A DNA stretch of 64,000 nucleotides, from NCBI RefSeq assembly GCF_011290685.1, contig NZ_JAANYN010000011.1, positions 62,001 to 126,000 on the forward strand, in the 5' to 3' direction. Below are positions 39,119 through 48,413 of the stretch, piece by piece. The translations under genes were made by a program, and so were the position numbers. Below the pieces are notes generated by a model. The model was not told where the DNA came from and searched no databases. It saw only the letters and a program-made list of their open reading frames with translations. The stretch comes from Cyclobacterium plantarum. GTDB lineage: Bacteria; Bacteroidota; Bacteroidia; Cytophagales; Cyclobacteriaceae. The first letter of the stretch is position 1. Each line of letters begins with the position of its first letter.

Positions 39119-42100
39119 ATGTTGCTACGTTATGTATGCATATTAAGTATCATCCTGGCCACTTCCTGCAAGCCAGACCTGCCGGAAGAAATAGAAATCG
39201 CCATGGAGGAATTGCCGGAGGAACTGGATTTCAACATTCATGTGAAGCCCATTCTATCAGACAATTGTTTTTCCTGCCATGGTCCGGATGAAGCAGCCAG
39301 AGAAGCCGGAGTCCGGCTGGATCTGCCAGAAGCAGCCTATGCTCCTACCTCAGAAAGTGGCTTGATTCCCATCAAGCCTGGAAAACCCGGAAAAAGCGAA
39401 GTTTTCCACCGCATCCTTTCTGAAGATCCCGACTACCTGATGCCCAGCCCGGAATCTCACCTTAGCCTTACCAACCGGGAAAAGGCCATCATTGTCAAAT
39501 GGATTGCATCCGGTGCGGAGTATAAAAAGCACTGGGCATTTATCCCGCCAATCAAGCCTGAATTGCCCGATCCAAAAATTGAAAATTGGTCCGGAAAGCC
39601 AATTGATTTGTTTGTTGCTCAAAAACTGCATCACAATGGTTTAAAACCCAATGAACAAGCGGATAAAGAATTGTTACTCCGAAGACTAAGTTTGGACCTG
39701 ACCGGTTTGCCCCCAAGCCTGGAAGAACTGGATGCCTTTTTGGCCGATGATTCAGAAAAGGCATACGAAAAACAGGTAGACCGTTTGCTCGCTTCTCCAC
39801 ATTATGGTGAACAAATGGCCATGCATTGGATGGATGTGGCTCGTTTTGCCGACACCCATGGCTATACGGTAGACCGCTTTAGAGACATGTCTCCCTGGAG
39901 GGATTGGGTCATTGAAGCATACAACCAAAATATGGGCTATGATCAGTTTATCACCGAGCAGCTCGCAGGGGATCTTCTGCCCAACCCAACAAAAAAACAA
40001 ATGCTGGCCACGGCATTTAACCGAATCCATCCACAAAACATGGAAGGAGGTATCGTACAAGAAGAATTTAGAGTTGAATATGTCGCAGACAGGACCAATA
40101 CGGTAGGAAAAGCATTCATGGCATTGAGTTTGGAATGTGCCCGGTGTCATGACCATAAATACGATCCTGTAAGTCAAAAAGAATATTTTCAAATGAGCAG
40201 CTTTTTCAATCAGGTGGACGAAGCCGGTCAGATCTCCTGGGACAATGCCATGCCTGTGCCCACCATGCTCTGGACAGATAGTGAAAAAGATGCGCTGCTG
40301 GAAATGCTGAAAAAGGAAATAGCTGAAACAGAAAAAGCTCTCAGCGCTATTAAAATAGCTGAAAAAGCTGATTTTGACAGCTGGATCAGCAGTGAAGGGT
40401 ATAAAAAAACGCGCTTTTACCGTCCTGCTTCTTCCTTGATCGCGCACTTTGATTTTGATAAGGTTCCCTTGCAGGACAAGGTAAATCCTTCCATCGCCGG
40501 TAGTATGGAAAGTATAGGAGAGGAAAGCAAACAACCGCCATTGGTGGACGGGTATCGGGGAAAAGCGGCTTCTCTTAACGGTGACTCCTGGCTGAAAATG
40601 GGGGGCGTAGGAAGTTTTTCCAAGGACCAACCCTTTAGCGTGGGAATTTGGCTCACTGTTCCCGAAAATCTGGATAATGGGGCCATTTTTCATACCGGAG
40701 ACGGAGCGGTATTGTACAATCGACGCGGTTATCATTTATACTTGAAAGATAACAAGTTGGAAATGATTCTTGCCCACACGGCTCCTTACAATGTCATTAG
40801 CAACCTTACACTGGAAGGTATTCCGAGAGATGAATGGATACACCTTTTGATGACCTATGATGGCTCCTCCCAAGCATCGGGAATAAAAACCTACCTGAAC
40901 GGAAAACTAATGGCCAGCAAAACGGTCAAAGACAAGCTATACAAAGACATTTTATTTGACCGCAATAACCAACCGGGAATTCAAATTGGCGCCGTTTGGA
41001 GAGGTAAGGGGCTGAAAGGGGCCTCAGTAGACGAGTTAAAGGTGTTTGATAAGGAATTGTCGGCAGTGGAGATCATGCAGTGGCTACAACCAGATCTGCT
41101 GGCAGCCATGCTGGAAAAATCTCCGGACGATTTGAGTTCAAAGGAAAGAAATGCTATAGAAAGTTTTTACTGGCACAACCTTTCTCCGGCTTACAAAAAT
41201 CAGCTTAAAAAGTTAGCGGCCGCAAGAAAGAAGCATTCCGAGACGGTAGAACCTATACAGGAGGTCATGATCATGCAAGACATGGAACCCAAAAGACCTA
41301 CCTTTGTATTGGAAAGAGGGGAATACCATGCCCATGGAGAGGAAGTGCAGGCCGGGACCCCTGAAGCCATATTACCCATGGCAGATGCCTATGAAAAAAA
41401 CCGGCTGGGACTGGCCAAATGGCTCCTGGATGAGCGTCATCCCCTCACCGCCCGGGTGGCAGTCAACCGGCTTTGGCAGCAATTTTTCGGCAGGGGGCTG
41501 GTGGCTACGGCCGCTGACTTTGGCAATCAGGGAGAAATGCCCAGCCATCCTGAATTACTGGATTGGCTGGCAGTAACCTTCCGGGAATCCGGCTGGGATG
41601 TGAAAAAGCTTCAGAAAATGATCGTCCTTTCCGAGACCTACAAACAATCGTCCGTGACGAGCCCGGAACTTCTGGAAAAAGACCCTGAAAACATTTTGCT
41701 GGCCAGGGGGCCTTCCGGAAGAATGCCCGGAGAAATGATTCGTGACAATGCCTTGCTCGCAAGTGGCATGCTGGGAAAAACCATCGGCGGCCCCAGTGTG
41801 AAACCCTACCAACCCGACGGCCTTTGGTCGGTCAATGGCGGCCAATACACAGAAGATACAGGGGAAAATCTTTTCCGGCGCAGTCTGTATACCCTGTGGA
41901 AAAGATCTGTACCCCACCCTACCCTACATATTTTTGACAGTCCGGAGCGTTCTGAAACCACGATCAAAAGGCAGGAGACCAATACCCCGCTTCAGGCTTT
42001 GGTTTTGATGAATGACCCCATTTACGTAGAAATTGCCAAGGTGCTGGGTGCCGGCATTTCCCGGCATCAGGAAACCCGGCAAGGCATACAGGAGGCATTT

Positions 42101-42325
42101 CGAAAACTTACCGGAAGAACTGCCCAGCCCCGGGAAATAGAGGTATTATTGGCCCTGAGGACCAATGAAATCAATAAATTCAAAAGCTCACCGGAAAAGA
42201 TGGAAGGCTGGCTTAATACCGGTTCCTATCCCGTGCAGGAAAAACCGGATCGCCTGGATTGGGCTGCCAATACGGTAGTAGCCAGTGCCATTCTGAATTC
42301 CGATGCCACCATAACCAAAAGATAA
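39119..42325 (+). CDS. Planctomycete-type cytochrome c protein (PSCyt1-DUF1549-LamG-DUF1553)
   Basis: A large secreted lipoprotein of 1068 residues. Lipobox leader (ILATSC), then a C-type heme motif CFSCHGPDEA near residue 57, then a DUF1549 domain (LLLRRLSLDLTGLPPS, ~180-370) with a second CxxCH (CARCHDHKYDP near 341), a LamG/concanavalin-like insert (~430-620) and a C-terminal DUF1553 domain (~760-1010; VNRLWQQFFGRGLV, NTPLQALVLMNDP). Such proteins occur mostly in planctomycetes, always next to a DUF1501 partner, as here: one base separates the genes. The pair is presumed to degrade or oxidise complex carbohydrates in the envelope; substrates are not established. Confidence 0.9.
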   Translation: MLLRYVCILSIILATSCKPDLPEEIEIAMEELPEELDFNIHVKPILSDNCFSCHGPDEAAREAGVRLDLPEAAYAPTSESGLIPIKPGKPGKSEVFHRILSEDPDYLMPSPESHLSLTNREKAIIVKWIASGAEYKKHWAFIPPIKPELPDPKIENWSGKPIDLFVAQKLHHNGLKPNEQADKELLLRRLSLDLTGLPPSLEELDAFLADDSEKAYEKQVDRLLASPHYGEQMAMHWMDVARFADTHGYTVDRFRDMSPWRDWVIEAYNQNMGYDQFITEQLAGDLLPNPTKKQMLATAFNRIHPQNMEGGIVQEEFRVEYVADRTNTVGKAFMALSLECARCHDHKYDPVSQKEYFQMSSFFNQVDEAGQISWDNAMPVPTMLWTDSEKDALLEMLKKEIAETEKALSAIKIAEKADFDSWISSEGYKKTRFYRPASSLIAHFDFDKVPLQDKVNPSIAGSMESIGEESKQPPLVDGYRGKAASLNGDSWLKMGGVGSFSKDQPFSVGIWLTVPENLDNGAIFHTGDGAVLYNRRGYHLYLKDNKLEMILAHTAPYNVISNLTLEGIPRDEWIHLLMTYDGSSQASGIKTYLNGKLMASKTVKDKLYKDILFDRNNQPGIQIGAVWRGKGLKGASVDELKVFDKELSAVEIMQWLQPDLLAAMLEKSPDDLSSKERNAIESFYWHNLSPAYKNQLKKLAAARKKHSETVEPIQEVMIMQDMEPKRPTFVLERGEYHAHGEEVQAGTPEAILPMADAYEKNRLGLAKWLLDERHPLTARVAVNRLWQQFFGRGLVATAADFGNQGEMPSHPELLDWLAVTFRESGWDVKKLQKMIVLSETYKQSSVTSPELLEKDPENILLARGPSGRMPGEMIRDNALLASGMLGKTIGGPSVKPYQPDGLWSVNGGQYTEDTGENLFRRSLYTLWKRSVPHPTLHIFDSPERSETTIKRQETNTPLQALVLMNDPIYVEIAKVLGAGISRHQETRQGIQEAFRKLTGRTAQPREIEVLLALRTNEINKFKSSPEKMEGWLNTGSYPVQEKPDRLDWAANTVVASAILNSDATITKR

Positions 42326-42326
42326 C

Positions 42327-43814
42327 ATGTGCCATCACCATAAAAAACACCGCTTTCAGGGCCTCCCTGAACTCCATGAACTGGAAAAGAAGATGGACAG
42401 AAGGGATTTTCTTTCCAGAACTGCCATGGGTATGGGCGCATTGGCGCTGGGCTCTATTTTTACACAGGATGGCCTGATGGCAAAAAGCCTCGGGCCCGGG
42501 GGAGGATTACCCGGACTTCCCCATCATCCGCCCAAAGCCAAACGCATTATCTATCTGTTTCAAAGTGGGGGCCCCTCTCAACTTGATCTGTATGATTATA
42601 AACCCCAACTAACTGACATGCATGGCAAAGACCTACCGGAATCCATCCGGGGTGGTCAGCGCCTGACGGGCATGAGTGCCAACCAAAGTATTTTCCCCGT
42701 GGCCCAATCGGCTTTCAATTTCAAACAATATGGGCAGAGCAGAACCTGGGTAAGCGACCTTATGCCGTATACAGCAGAAGTGGTGGATGATTTGTGTTTT
42801 ATCAAATCCATGATCACCGAACAGATTAACCACGATCCCGCCATCACCTTTATGCAAACAGGCCACCAATTGCCGGGAAGGCCTTCCATGGGTGCCTGGA
42901 TGTCTTACGGTTTGGGATCCGAAAACCAAAACCTACCGGGTTTTGTGGTACTGGTCTCCAAAAATGCCGTTAGAGATCAACCTTTGTATGCCCGCCTTTG
43001 GGGCAATGGTTTCCTGCCCTCCCAGCATCAGGGGGTACAGTTTCGCTCGGGGAAGGATCCGGTTTTGTACCTGAGTAATCCTGAAAATTATGAAGGACAG
43101 GACAGAAAGGAAATGTTGGATTACCTGAAGGAACTCAATGGCTTGCAATACGATACCTATGGGGATCCGGAAATCAATGCACGGATCTCTCAATATGAAA
43201 TGGCTTTTCGCATGCAAACCTCCGTCCCCGAGGTAAGCGATATGTCAGACGAACCGGATTGGGTTTTCGATCTATATGGGGAAGATAGCCGGGATCCCGG
43301 AACTTACGCAGCCAATTGCCTGCTGGCCAGAAAACTGATCGAAAAGGATGTGAAGTTTGTACAACTCTACCACCAGGGCTGGGACCAGCATGGTAACCTT
43401 CCGGGAGGAATCCGAAACCAATGTGCCAAAACCGATCAGGGAACAGCCGCTCTGATCAAGGATTTAAAACAAAGGGGCCTTCTGGAAGACACCCTGGTAG
43501 TCTGGGGCGGGGAATTTGGCAGGACCGTGTACAGTCAGGGTACCCTCACCGCCGATAATTACGGCAGGGATCACCATCCCCGCTGTTTTACCATGTGGAT
43601 GGCGGGTGCCGGCGTCAAGCCAGGTTTCACTTATGGTGCTACGGATGAGTTTGGCTACAATGTAACTCAGGATCCCGTGCATGTACATGATTTTCACGCC
43701 AGTCTCCTGCATCTGTTTGGGGTGGACCATGAGCAATTGATATTCAAGCATCAGGGAAGAAGATTCCGGCTCACAGATGTGGCCGGAAATGTGGTCAATG
43801 ATTTGTTTGCCTGA
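42327..43814 (+). CDS. DUF1501 protein, Tat-exported sulfatase-like fold
   Basis: Partner of the preceding DUF1549/DUF1553 cytochrome. It has 495 residues with a Tat motif DRRDFLSRTAMG at 24-35, so it is exported folded. The fold is alkaline-phosphatase/sulfatase-like, with IIYLFQSGGPSQLDLYDYKP, HDPAITFMQTGH, QLYHQGWDQHG, LVVWGGEFGRT and GRDHHPRCFTMWMAG carrying likely metal ligands. DUF1501 proteins have no confirmed activity. The ATG at 42327 directly follows the upstream stop; an ATG at 42393 would also leave the Tat motif intact. Confidence 0.88.
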   Translation: MCHHHKKHRFQGLPELHELEKKMDRRDFLSRTAMGMGALALGSIFTQDGLMAKSLGPGGGLPGLPHHPPKAKRIIYLFQSGGPSQLDLYDYKPQLTDMHGKDLPESIRGGQRLTGMSANQSIFPVAQSAFNFKQYGQSRTWVSDLMPYTAEVVDDLCFIKSMITEQINHDPAITFMQTGHQLPGRPSMGAWMSYGLGSENQNLPGFVVLVSKNAVRDQPLYARLWGNGFLPSQHQGVQFRSGKDPVLYLSNPENYEGQDRKEMLDYLKELNGLQYDTYGDPEINARISQYEMAFRMQTSVPEVSDMSDEPDWVFDLYGEDSRDPGTYAANCLLARKLIEKDVKFVQLYHQGWDQHGNLPGGIRNQCAKTDQGTAALIKDLKQRGLLEDTLVVWGGEFGRTVYSQGTLTADNYGRDHHPRCFTMWMAGAGVKPGFTYGATDEFGYNVTQDPVHVHDFHASLLHLFGVDHEQLIFKHQGRRFRLTDVAGNVVNDLFA

Positions 43815-43815
43815 T

Positions 43816-44292
43816 TTATTTCTTTAAAAAGGCGGAATACATCCAAACCAGTTTTTCCTGCTCCCGGATATAGTCGCTCATCAGGGCATTGGTGCCTTCA
43901 TCGCCGATTTCACCAGACAAGTCCAGCAGTTCCCGCTGCAGGGTAAGAATGCTTTTTAGTGAGGCCAGGATATTTTCCACGGCCTTCATGCCATCGTTCA
44001 CTTCCTGACTTTCCTGAATGGCAGACGAAGCCTGGTATTTGGAGTACCTGTGCTGAGGAGCATGGCCCAGGGTCAGGATCCTTTCAGCTATGTCATCAAT
44101 CTTCACCTGCAAGTCTGTGTACAACTCTTCAAATTTGAGATGAAGCTCAAAAAATTTATCCCCTTTGATGTTCCAGTGATATCCTCTGGTATTTTGGTAA
44201 AAGATAGAATAATTGGCCAGCAAAACATTTAATTTCTCGGCCAACTCTTCTGAGCGCTGTATGTCCAGGCCTATTGCATTTAAATTTTCCAT
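43816..44292 (-). CDS. dps: Dps-family ferritin-like protein
   Basis: A dodecameric miniferritin that stores iron and protects DNA by consuming peroxide; cytoplasmic. The ferroxidase motif is conserved in YHWNIKGDKFFELHLKFEELYTDLQVKIDDIAERILTLG (His, Asp, Glu ligands at about residues 40-66, split here for description). Length 158 is normal. It is convergent with the DUF1501 gene, with one base between stops. The N-terminus is short, without the Lys-rich DNA-binding tail of E. coli Dps, so DNA binding may be weak. Confidence 0.92.
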   Translation of the reverse strand: MENLNAIGLDIQRSEELAEKLNVLLANYSIFYQNTRGYHWNIKGDKFFELHLKFEELYTDLQVKIDDIAERILTLGHAPQHRYSKYQASSAIQESQEVNDGMKAVENILASLKSILTLQRELLDLSGEIGDEGTNALMSDYIREQEKLVWMYSAFLKK

Positions 44293-44753
44293 GGTTTGAT
44301 CGAATACTGTTGTTTGATAAATACTTTATTATTGTTCTTAAATTTAAATTATTTTGTTAAGTATATTGGGTTAATTGGAAAATAAAAACAGGTTATATTT
44401 TCACTGCCAAACCCTTCATTTGGGATTTCTGGCACTAAAGCTATTTCTTCCTTTCAGGACTTAAGGCAAGTCCTCTCAACGAAAGCCATTGATTAAACCC
44501 TGCTTACTACAAATGGTTCAGGTAATTTTCAGGGGTTAAAAAGAAAACCATAGAAGGAATATAAGGGCATAGAGGAAGTGGGTAAAACAGCGGTTAAACC
44601 AGGCATTTCCCTGCCAAACAAAATTGGGGGTACCTGGATTAACGCCACAATTGGCAGCGGGAAGCTCGCTTTCCCAAAAATGGGGGAATCATCCTATTAT
44701 CAAAGGATAAAGGTAATCGGCCGAATACCAACAAAACCTGACAGGCTTGATCA
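44293..44753. other. Intergenic with a solo repeat half and a palindrome motif
   Basis: 461 bp between dps and the beta-barrel gene. It contains a solo left half of the 160-bp repeat (44544-44578) and a damaged AAACCTGACAGG palindrome (44735-44749). No gene is seen. Confidence 0.6.
44544..44578 (+). repeat. Solo left half of the 160-bp repeat (family 2)
   Basis: AAAACCATAGAAGG, then AATATAAGGGCATAGAGG and an AAG tail, matching the left ends of the units at 54.8 and 57.4 kb. No right half or unit interior follows. Confidence 0.8.
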
Positions 44754-45368
44754 TTAAAACCGGTAACCCAGCTCCGGTCCCCAATAGCTTCCACGCATCC
44801 GGAATTGCTGATCCAAAAAAACGCCTGCCTGCAGGCCCAGGTGCCAGCGAATCCCCAAGGCCTTTCGAACGGCAAATTGTCCGGGAAAAATTATTCCTAC
44901 CTCGTATTGTTCGACCAGATTAACTCCCCGATAAGCAGCCTGCTCCTCGTCAAACAAGATCGGATGGTAAAATCGGTTTTCATCTATTGCCAGACCCATG
45001 CCCAAACCAATTTGTCCCTTCAAGCCAAAGGGTAATATAATATTTCGGCTAAAGATAAAAGAAAAGTGATCGGAGTTGACCTCGGCTCTTGTTGGCAAAT
45101 TTCCGATAAGTAATGGCGTTTCAGCCATGGATTCCCTAAAATACACATTGTAGGAGCGGTTAAATACCGTGCCCATGGTCCATTCCGGTGTATAATCATA
45201 GGTAAGGCCCAGCGAAACATACCAACCGACAGCTGGTCTTTCATAACCGTAATCCCGGTTCAGACTAAAGGACCCAAGACCTAGCCGGATATCAAGGCAC
45301 TGCGCTGCTATTGCATTTGCCGAGAGAATCAGCAACATTGATAAAATTGTTCTTTTGACGTTCATCAT
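44754..45368 (-). CDS. Predicted outer-membrane beta-barrel protein
   Basis: A secreted protein of 204 residues: signal peptide (ILSMLLILSANAIAAQ), then alternating hydrophobic/polar beta strands rich in aromatic residues, ending GPELGYRF with a terminal Phe as in outer-membrane barrels. I do not recognise a named family. It begins MM at 45368, where its ATG overlaps the upstream stop by one base (TAATG), so it is translationally coupled to the next listed barrel. The two look like tandem paralogues: same length, DYG(Y/S)RYP-like first strand and GPE(I/L) ending. Confidence 0.75.
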   Translation of the reverse strand: MMNVKRTILSMLLILSANAIAAQCLDIRLGLGSFSLNRDYGYERPAVGWYVSLGLTYDYTPEWTMGTVFNRSYNVYFRESMAETPLLIGNLPTRAEVNSDHFSFIFSRNIILPFGLKGQIGLGMGLAIDENRFYHPILFDEEQAAYRGVNLVEQYEVGIIFPGQFAVRKALGIRWHLGLQAGVFLDQQFRMRGSYWGPELGYRF

Positions 45369-45958
45369 TAAAAAAGAAATCGAATTTCAGGCCCCAAATG
45401 GAAGCCCCCAATGGCATAGAAAGGTGTAAAAAACAAACCGGTTTTCAATCCTATGGTCGCAATGGTGCCCAAAGGTTTGTATAAATTCAGCAATAAGGGC
45501 ATGCTAAAGTCCCGGGTAAACAGCGGCAGACCTGTCTGACTATCCCTTTCATCAGGGTAGCTTGCCAGAAAAAATCCTGGACCAGTACCCGCTGCCAGCT
45601 TCCAATCATTTCCCAGGGAAAAATTTCTTTGCAAAGTCCAGTAAATCAGGTGCACGGGTACCGCCGATCTCTCCAGAAAGCCTTGTTGTAACTCCGGGGA
45701 GTAGGAAAATTTTCCAAACTGATAATGGGCGCCCAAAGATAGCTTGCCTTGAAACCGGTAATCAAAACTCAGGCCCATGGAATAACCCAATTGGGCATTT
45801 GGGTACCTGCTGCCATAATCGATGGGAGTAAACATGCCCGAATGAACACCTATGGTATATTGCTGCGCCTGAACACCAGAAATAAATAAAGCTGACAAAA
45901 GCAAAATAAAAATCAGAGCTCTATTAAGAGCAGGGAAGGAAATATAATTTGTAAGCAC
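45368..45958 (-). CDS. Predicted outer-membrane beta-barrel protein (paralogue)
   Basis: 196 residues with a signal peptide (LIFILLLSALFISGVQAQ), beta-strand pattern (YTIGVHSGMFTPIDYGS, LGYSMGLSFDYRFQGKLSLG) and a terminal FLF. First gene of the two-gene barrel operon; it shares architecture and the GPE(I/L) terminus with the downstream paralogue, suggesting tandem duplication. No defined family was recognised. Such small barrels may be porins, receptors or structural proteins. Confidence 0.75.
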   Translation of the reverse strand: MLTNYISFPALNRALIFILLLSALFISGVQAQQYTIGVHSGMFTPIDYGSRYPNAQLGYSMGLSFDYRFQGKLSLGAHYQFGKFSYSPELQQGFLERSAVPVHLIYWTLQRNFSLGNDWKLAAGTGPGFFLASYPDERDSQTGLPLFTRDFSMPLLLNLYKPLGTIATIGLKTGLFFTPFYAIGGFHLGPEIRFLF

Positions 45959-46056
45959 CTTGTAAATGAAACTGTTAAACTACTCCATTTCGAACAGACC
46001 TTTTGCTGATAAAAATGCAATATTACGAAAAATTTCGGTGAGGTTACAATTTCTCC

Positions 46057-47358
46057 CTAGGGTATTTTTTTATACCGCTTTTCCAAATCTTCCAAATCCC
46101 TTTTTTCTTCAAACTGCTGTTTGGCCAGGTTCCAGGTCATTTCTGCATGCTTTTTTATAGCCCCTTTTTGTTCTTCTGTCTTGGCAAATTTACTGAGCGT
46201 AATCATGGCTTCCATTAATCTGATGATCACGGGAGGACTGTCCCTGGCATACTGGCGAATGGCATTAAATGCCGCATCCATCATTCCTGCAAAGGTGAGC
46301 ACGTCAGCCTTAATCCGCAAAGTACCGGACGCATCTACCCGGTAGGGAGATGGAAAGCGAATACTTGTGAGATAGGCCAGACTGCTACACAGGTTATCGA
46401 TACAAGAAATCGCTGTGTAGGGATCATTTATCCCAGGAGAAAGGGCTCTGGCGGCGATCTCCACCATTTGATGAATGGCATGCTCGGCATCCTGTTGGGG
46501 AGTCCTTGTTTTTCCCCCCAAAAAGTGCTGCCGCAAACGGTAGAGTTCATCATTTTTCAGGTTTCTATGTGCATACACCTCGCCCAGTTCAAGATCTTTA
46601 ACCAGATAGCTTCCCGGCCGGTGGTACAGGTCCAAAAATACATCAAGTTCACTGACATCTTTCATCAAAGCCTCGCTATCGATGTACTGCAGGTAGCCAT
46701 CAAAATCGCAGGTGAGTTTTTGGGATGAGGAATGACTCTCTTTCACCTTTTCAATATCATGAATCTGCTGGTCCCCCCTATCTCCCATATCCTGGGGAAA
46801 AAGTTGGGCCAGGTGGCGGGATAGATTTATGGAGATGTTTCCAATAATATGATCCGCCTGTATGCTGATCGCTACATGGTGGATAAACACGATCAACAAT
46901 ACGATATTGGCAATGGCCATCAGCAAGGCAAATGCCACTGAAAACAAGGGGATAAACTGCATCTCCCCAGTATCCTTCACTGTATTGAGAACGATCAGAC
47001 AATAAATAAACAGGGAAACATAGGTTCCCAAAACTGTTTGATTAATCCTGTCATACATGAAATTTTTGACAAGCCTCGGACCAAATTGATTACTGGCCAG
47101 GGTAAGGGCCACCAGGGTAATAGAAAAAACGGTTCCTGCCACGCCGATCATGGCGCCAGATATAATGGTTAAAATGTCTTTAGCGGAATCCGGACTACCC
47201 GGAAAAAAGTATTTAATGGCCCCACTGGGTTCAAATTCCGAATTGCTGTCCCAATACACCAACCCTATGGCCAAAGTTATCCCGCTAATAATAATAAAGA
47301 CAGGAATAAACCAAAAAGTAGATTTAAGCTCTGACCACCAAAACAATAATTTTTTCAT
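46057..47358 (-). CDS. DUF2254 predicted membrane protein
   Basis: A membrane protein of ~433 residues. Four hydrophobic segments lie in the N-terminal half (TFWFIPVFIIISGITLAIG, ISGAMIGVAGTVFSITLVALTLA, TYVSLFIYCLIVLNTV, ALLMAIANIVLLIVFIHHVA). A soluble C-terminal half contains the family signature ALSPGINDPYTAISCIDNL. The function of DUF2254 is unknown. The true start is probably the ATG at 47358 (MKKLLFWWSELKSTFW); the longer frame from 47406 adds 16 residues. Confidence 0.85.
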   Translation of the reverse strand: MKKLLFWWSELKSTFWFIPVFIIISGITLAIGLVYWDSNSEFEPSGAIKYFFPGSPDSAKDILTIISGAMIGVAGTVFSITLVALTLASNQFGPRLVKNFMYDRINQTVLGTYVSLFIYCLIVLNTVKDTGEMQFIPLFSVAFALLMAIANIVLLIVFIHHVAISIQADHIIGNISINLSRHLAQLFPQDMGDRGDQQIHDIEKVKESHSSSQKLTCDFDGYLQYIDSEALMKDVSELDVFLDLYHRPGSYLVKDLELGEVYAHRNLKNDELYRLRQHFLGGKTRTPQQDAEHAIHQMVEIAARALSPGINDPYTAISCIDNLCSSLAYLTSIRFPSPYRVDASGTLRIKADVLTFAGMMDAAFNAIRQYARDSPPVIIRLMEAMITLSKFAKTEEQKGAIKKHAEMTWNLAKQQFEEKRDLEDLEKRYKKIP

Positions 47359-47446
47359 GCTATCAAAGGGATTTACCTGGTGGAAGGTACCCAAAAAAGA
47401 CAACAATTCTATCCCGGAAGTTGATTTTTGCCCGCCGCTGTGATAT

Positions 47447-47923
47447 TTATTTCTTTCGGGTAAACAAAGCCACGACCGCAGTTGTCAAGATGCCCATTAT
47501 CGGTGCCCCCACAATGCTTTGAATCATGTAGTTCCCCTGGGAAAAATAGGCTTCGGCGGCTTGCTGTTCCATTATTCCGGATTCCACCGCATAGGAACTG
47601 GCATTTTCAAGAAAATCAGGGGTTATTAACGCCAGGGTAAGCCATATTGTCAAAGGTGTCAATAGGGTGACCACTAGTGTGATGATAAGGCCAGCCTTGA
47701 AACCCTGACCGTAGGTCATGCTTCCGCCATAGTCCCTGGTTCTCTTTTCCAATAGGCCCAAAACGTAAATAGCAATTGCAGGTATAGCCACAAAATTGGT
47801 ATAGATGGCATGCTGTTCAATGTGCTGGTCGTGGAGTCCTGCCACCCGCTCCAACACCATCCAAATCAGGCTCATTAGCCCAAAAATTATTCCCCATTTG
47901 ATTTCTGTTTGGTATTTTTTCAT
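47447..47923 (-). CDS. DUF4199 membrane protein
   Basis: A small integral membrane protein of 158 residues with about four transmembrane helices (IKWGIIFGLMSLIWMV, AIPAIAIYVLGLL, FKAGLIITLVVTLLTPLTIWLTL, PIMGILTTAVVALF). The RDYGGSMTYGQGFKAGL segment is the DUF4199 signature, a family nearly restricted to Bacteroidota, of unknown function. It lies 10 bp downstream of the VOC gene on the same strand, so it is probably cotranscribed with it. Confidence 0.85.
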   Translation of the reverse strand: MKKYQTEIKWGIIFGLMSLIWMVLERVAGLHDQHIEQHAIYTNFVAIPAIAIYVLGLLEKRTRDYGGSMTYGQGFKAGLIITLVVTLLTPLTIWLTLALITPDFLENASSYAVESGIMEQQAAEAYFSQGNYMIQSIVGAPIMGILTTAVVALFTRKK

Positions 47924-47933
47924 GAGGTATTGC

Positions 47934-48326
47934 CTATTTCATGGAGTGAAGACCAAAAACATTCCCTTCCGTATCCATGCATATGGAACAATGCCCGTGC
48001 TCTCCAATGGGAAATTTGGACTGAACGATTTTTCCACCAGCCTTTTCCACCCTACTTTCTTCCTCTTTACAGTCTTCACAAGTAAAATAAACCAATGTGC
48101 CTCCGGCACCAGGCTGCATGCTGTCGGATTTGACCAGGGCACCGCTGGCATTGGGCGCCCCTTCTACCCAGGGGAATGAGACCATTTTCATGCCTCCTTC
48201 CGAACCATCCGGTACCTCCATGTCTATCATTTCCTCATTCAATACCGTACCATAAAATTTCTTGGCCCTATCCATATCTCCGACATAGATTTCAAACCAG
48301 GTTCCTACGTTTACTTTTCTTGCCAT
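47934..48326 (-). CDS. VOC-family (glyoxalase/bleomycin-resistance fold) protein
   Basis: A small cytoplasmic metalloprotein-like fold of 130 residues with two beta-alpha-beta-beta-beta modules: TWFEIYVGDMDRAKKFYGTVLNEE (~7-30) and VYFTCEDCKEEESRVEKAGGKIVQSKFPIGEHGHCSICMDTEGNVFGLH in the second half (fragments only). The pattern is that of YdhH-like VOC proteins; the substrate is unknown. It precedes DUF4199 with a 10-bp gap and follows a Crp-type regulator gene on the same strand. Confidence 0.88.
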   Translation of the reverse strand: MARKVNVGTWFEIYVGDMDRAKKFYGTVLNEEMIDMEVPDGSEGGMKMVSFPWVEGAPNASGALVKSDSMQPGAGGTLVYFTCEDCKEEESRVEKAGGKIVQSKFPIGEHGHCSICMDTEGNVFGLHSMK

Positions 48327-48413
48327 ATAACAATCAATTGGGGTTGCATTTGGGACTAATCTTTCACAAAATAAGCATTCCCTTAAAAAAACTACTTGTC
48401 ATAAGGCAAGAAA

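Noticed and set aside
39752-40735. A 327-codon minus-strand frame opposite the DUF1549/DUF1553 gene
   Set aside because: Shadow of the coding frame; no motif or leader.
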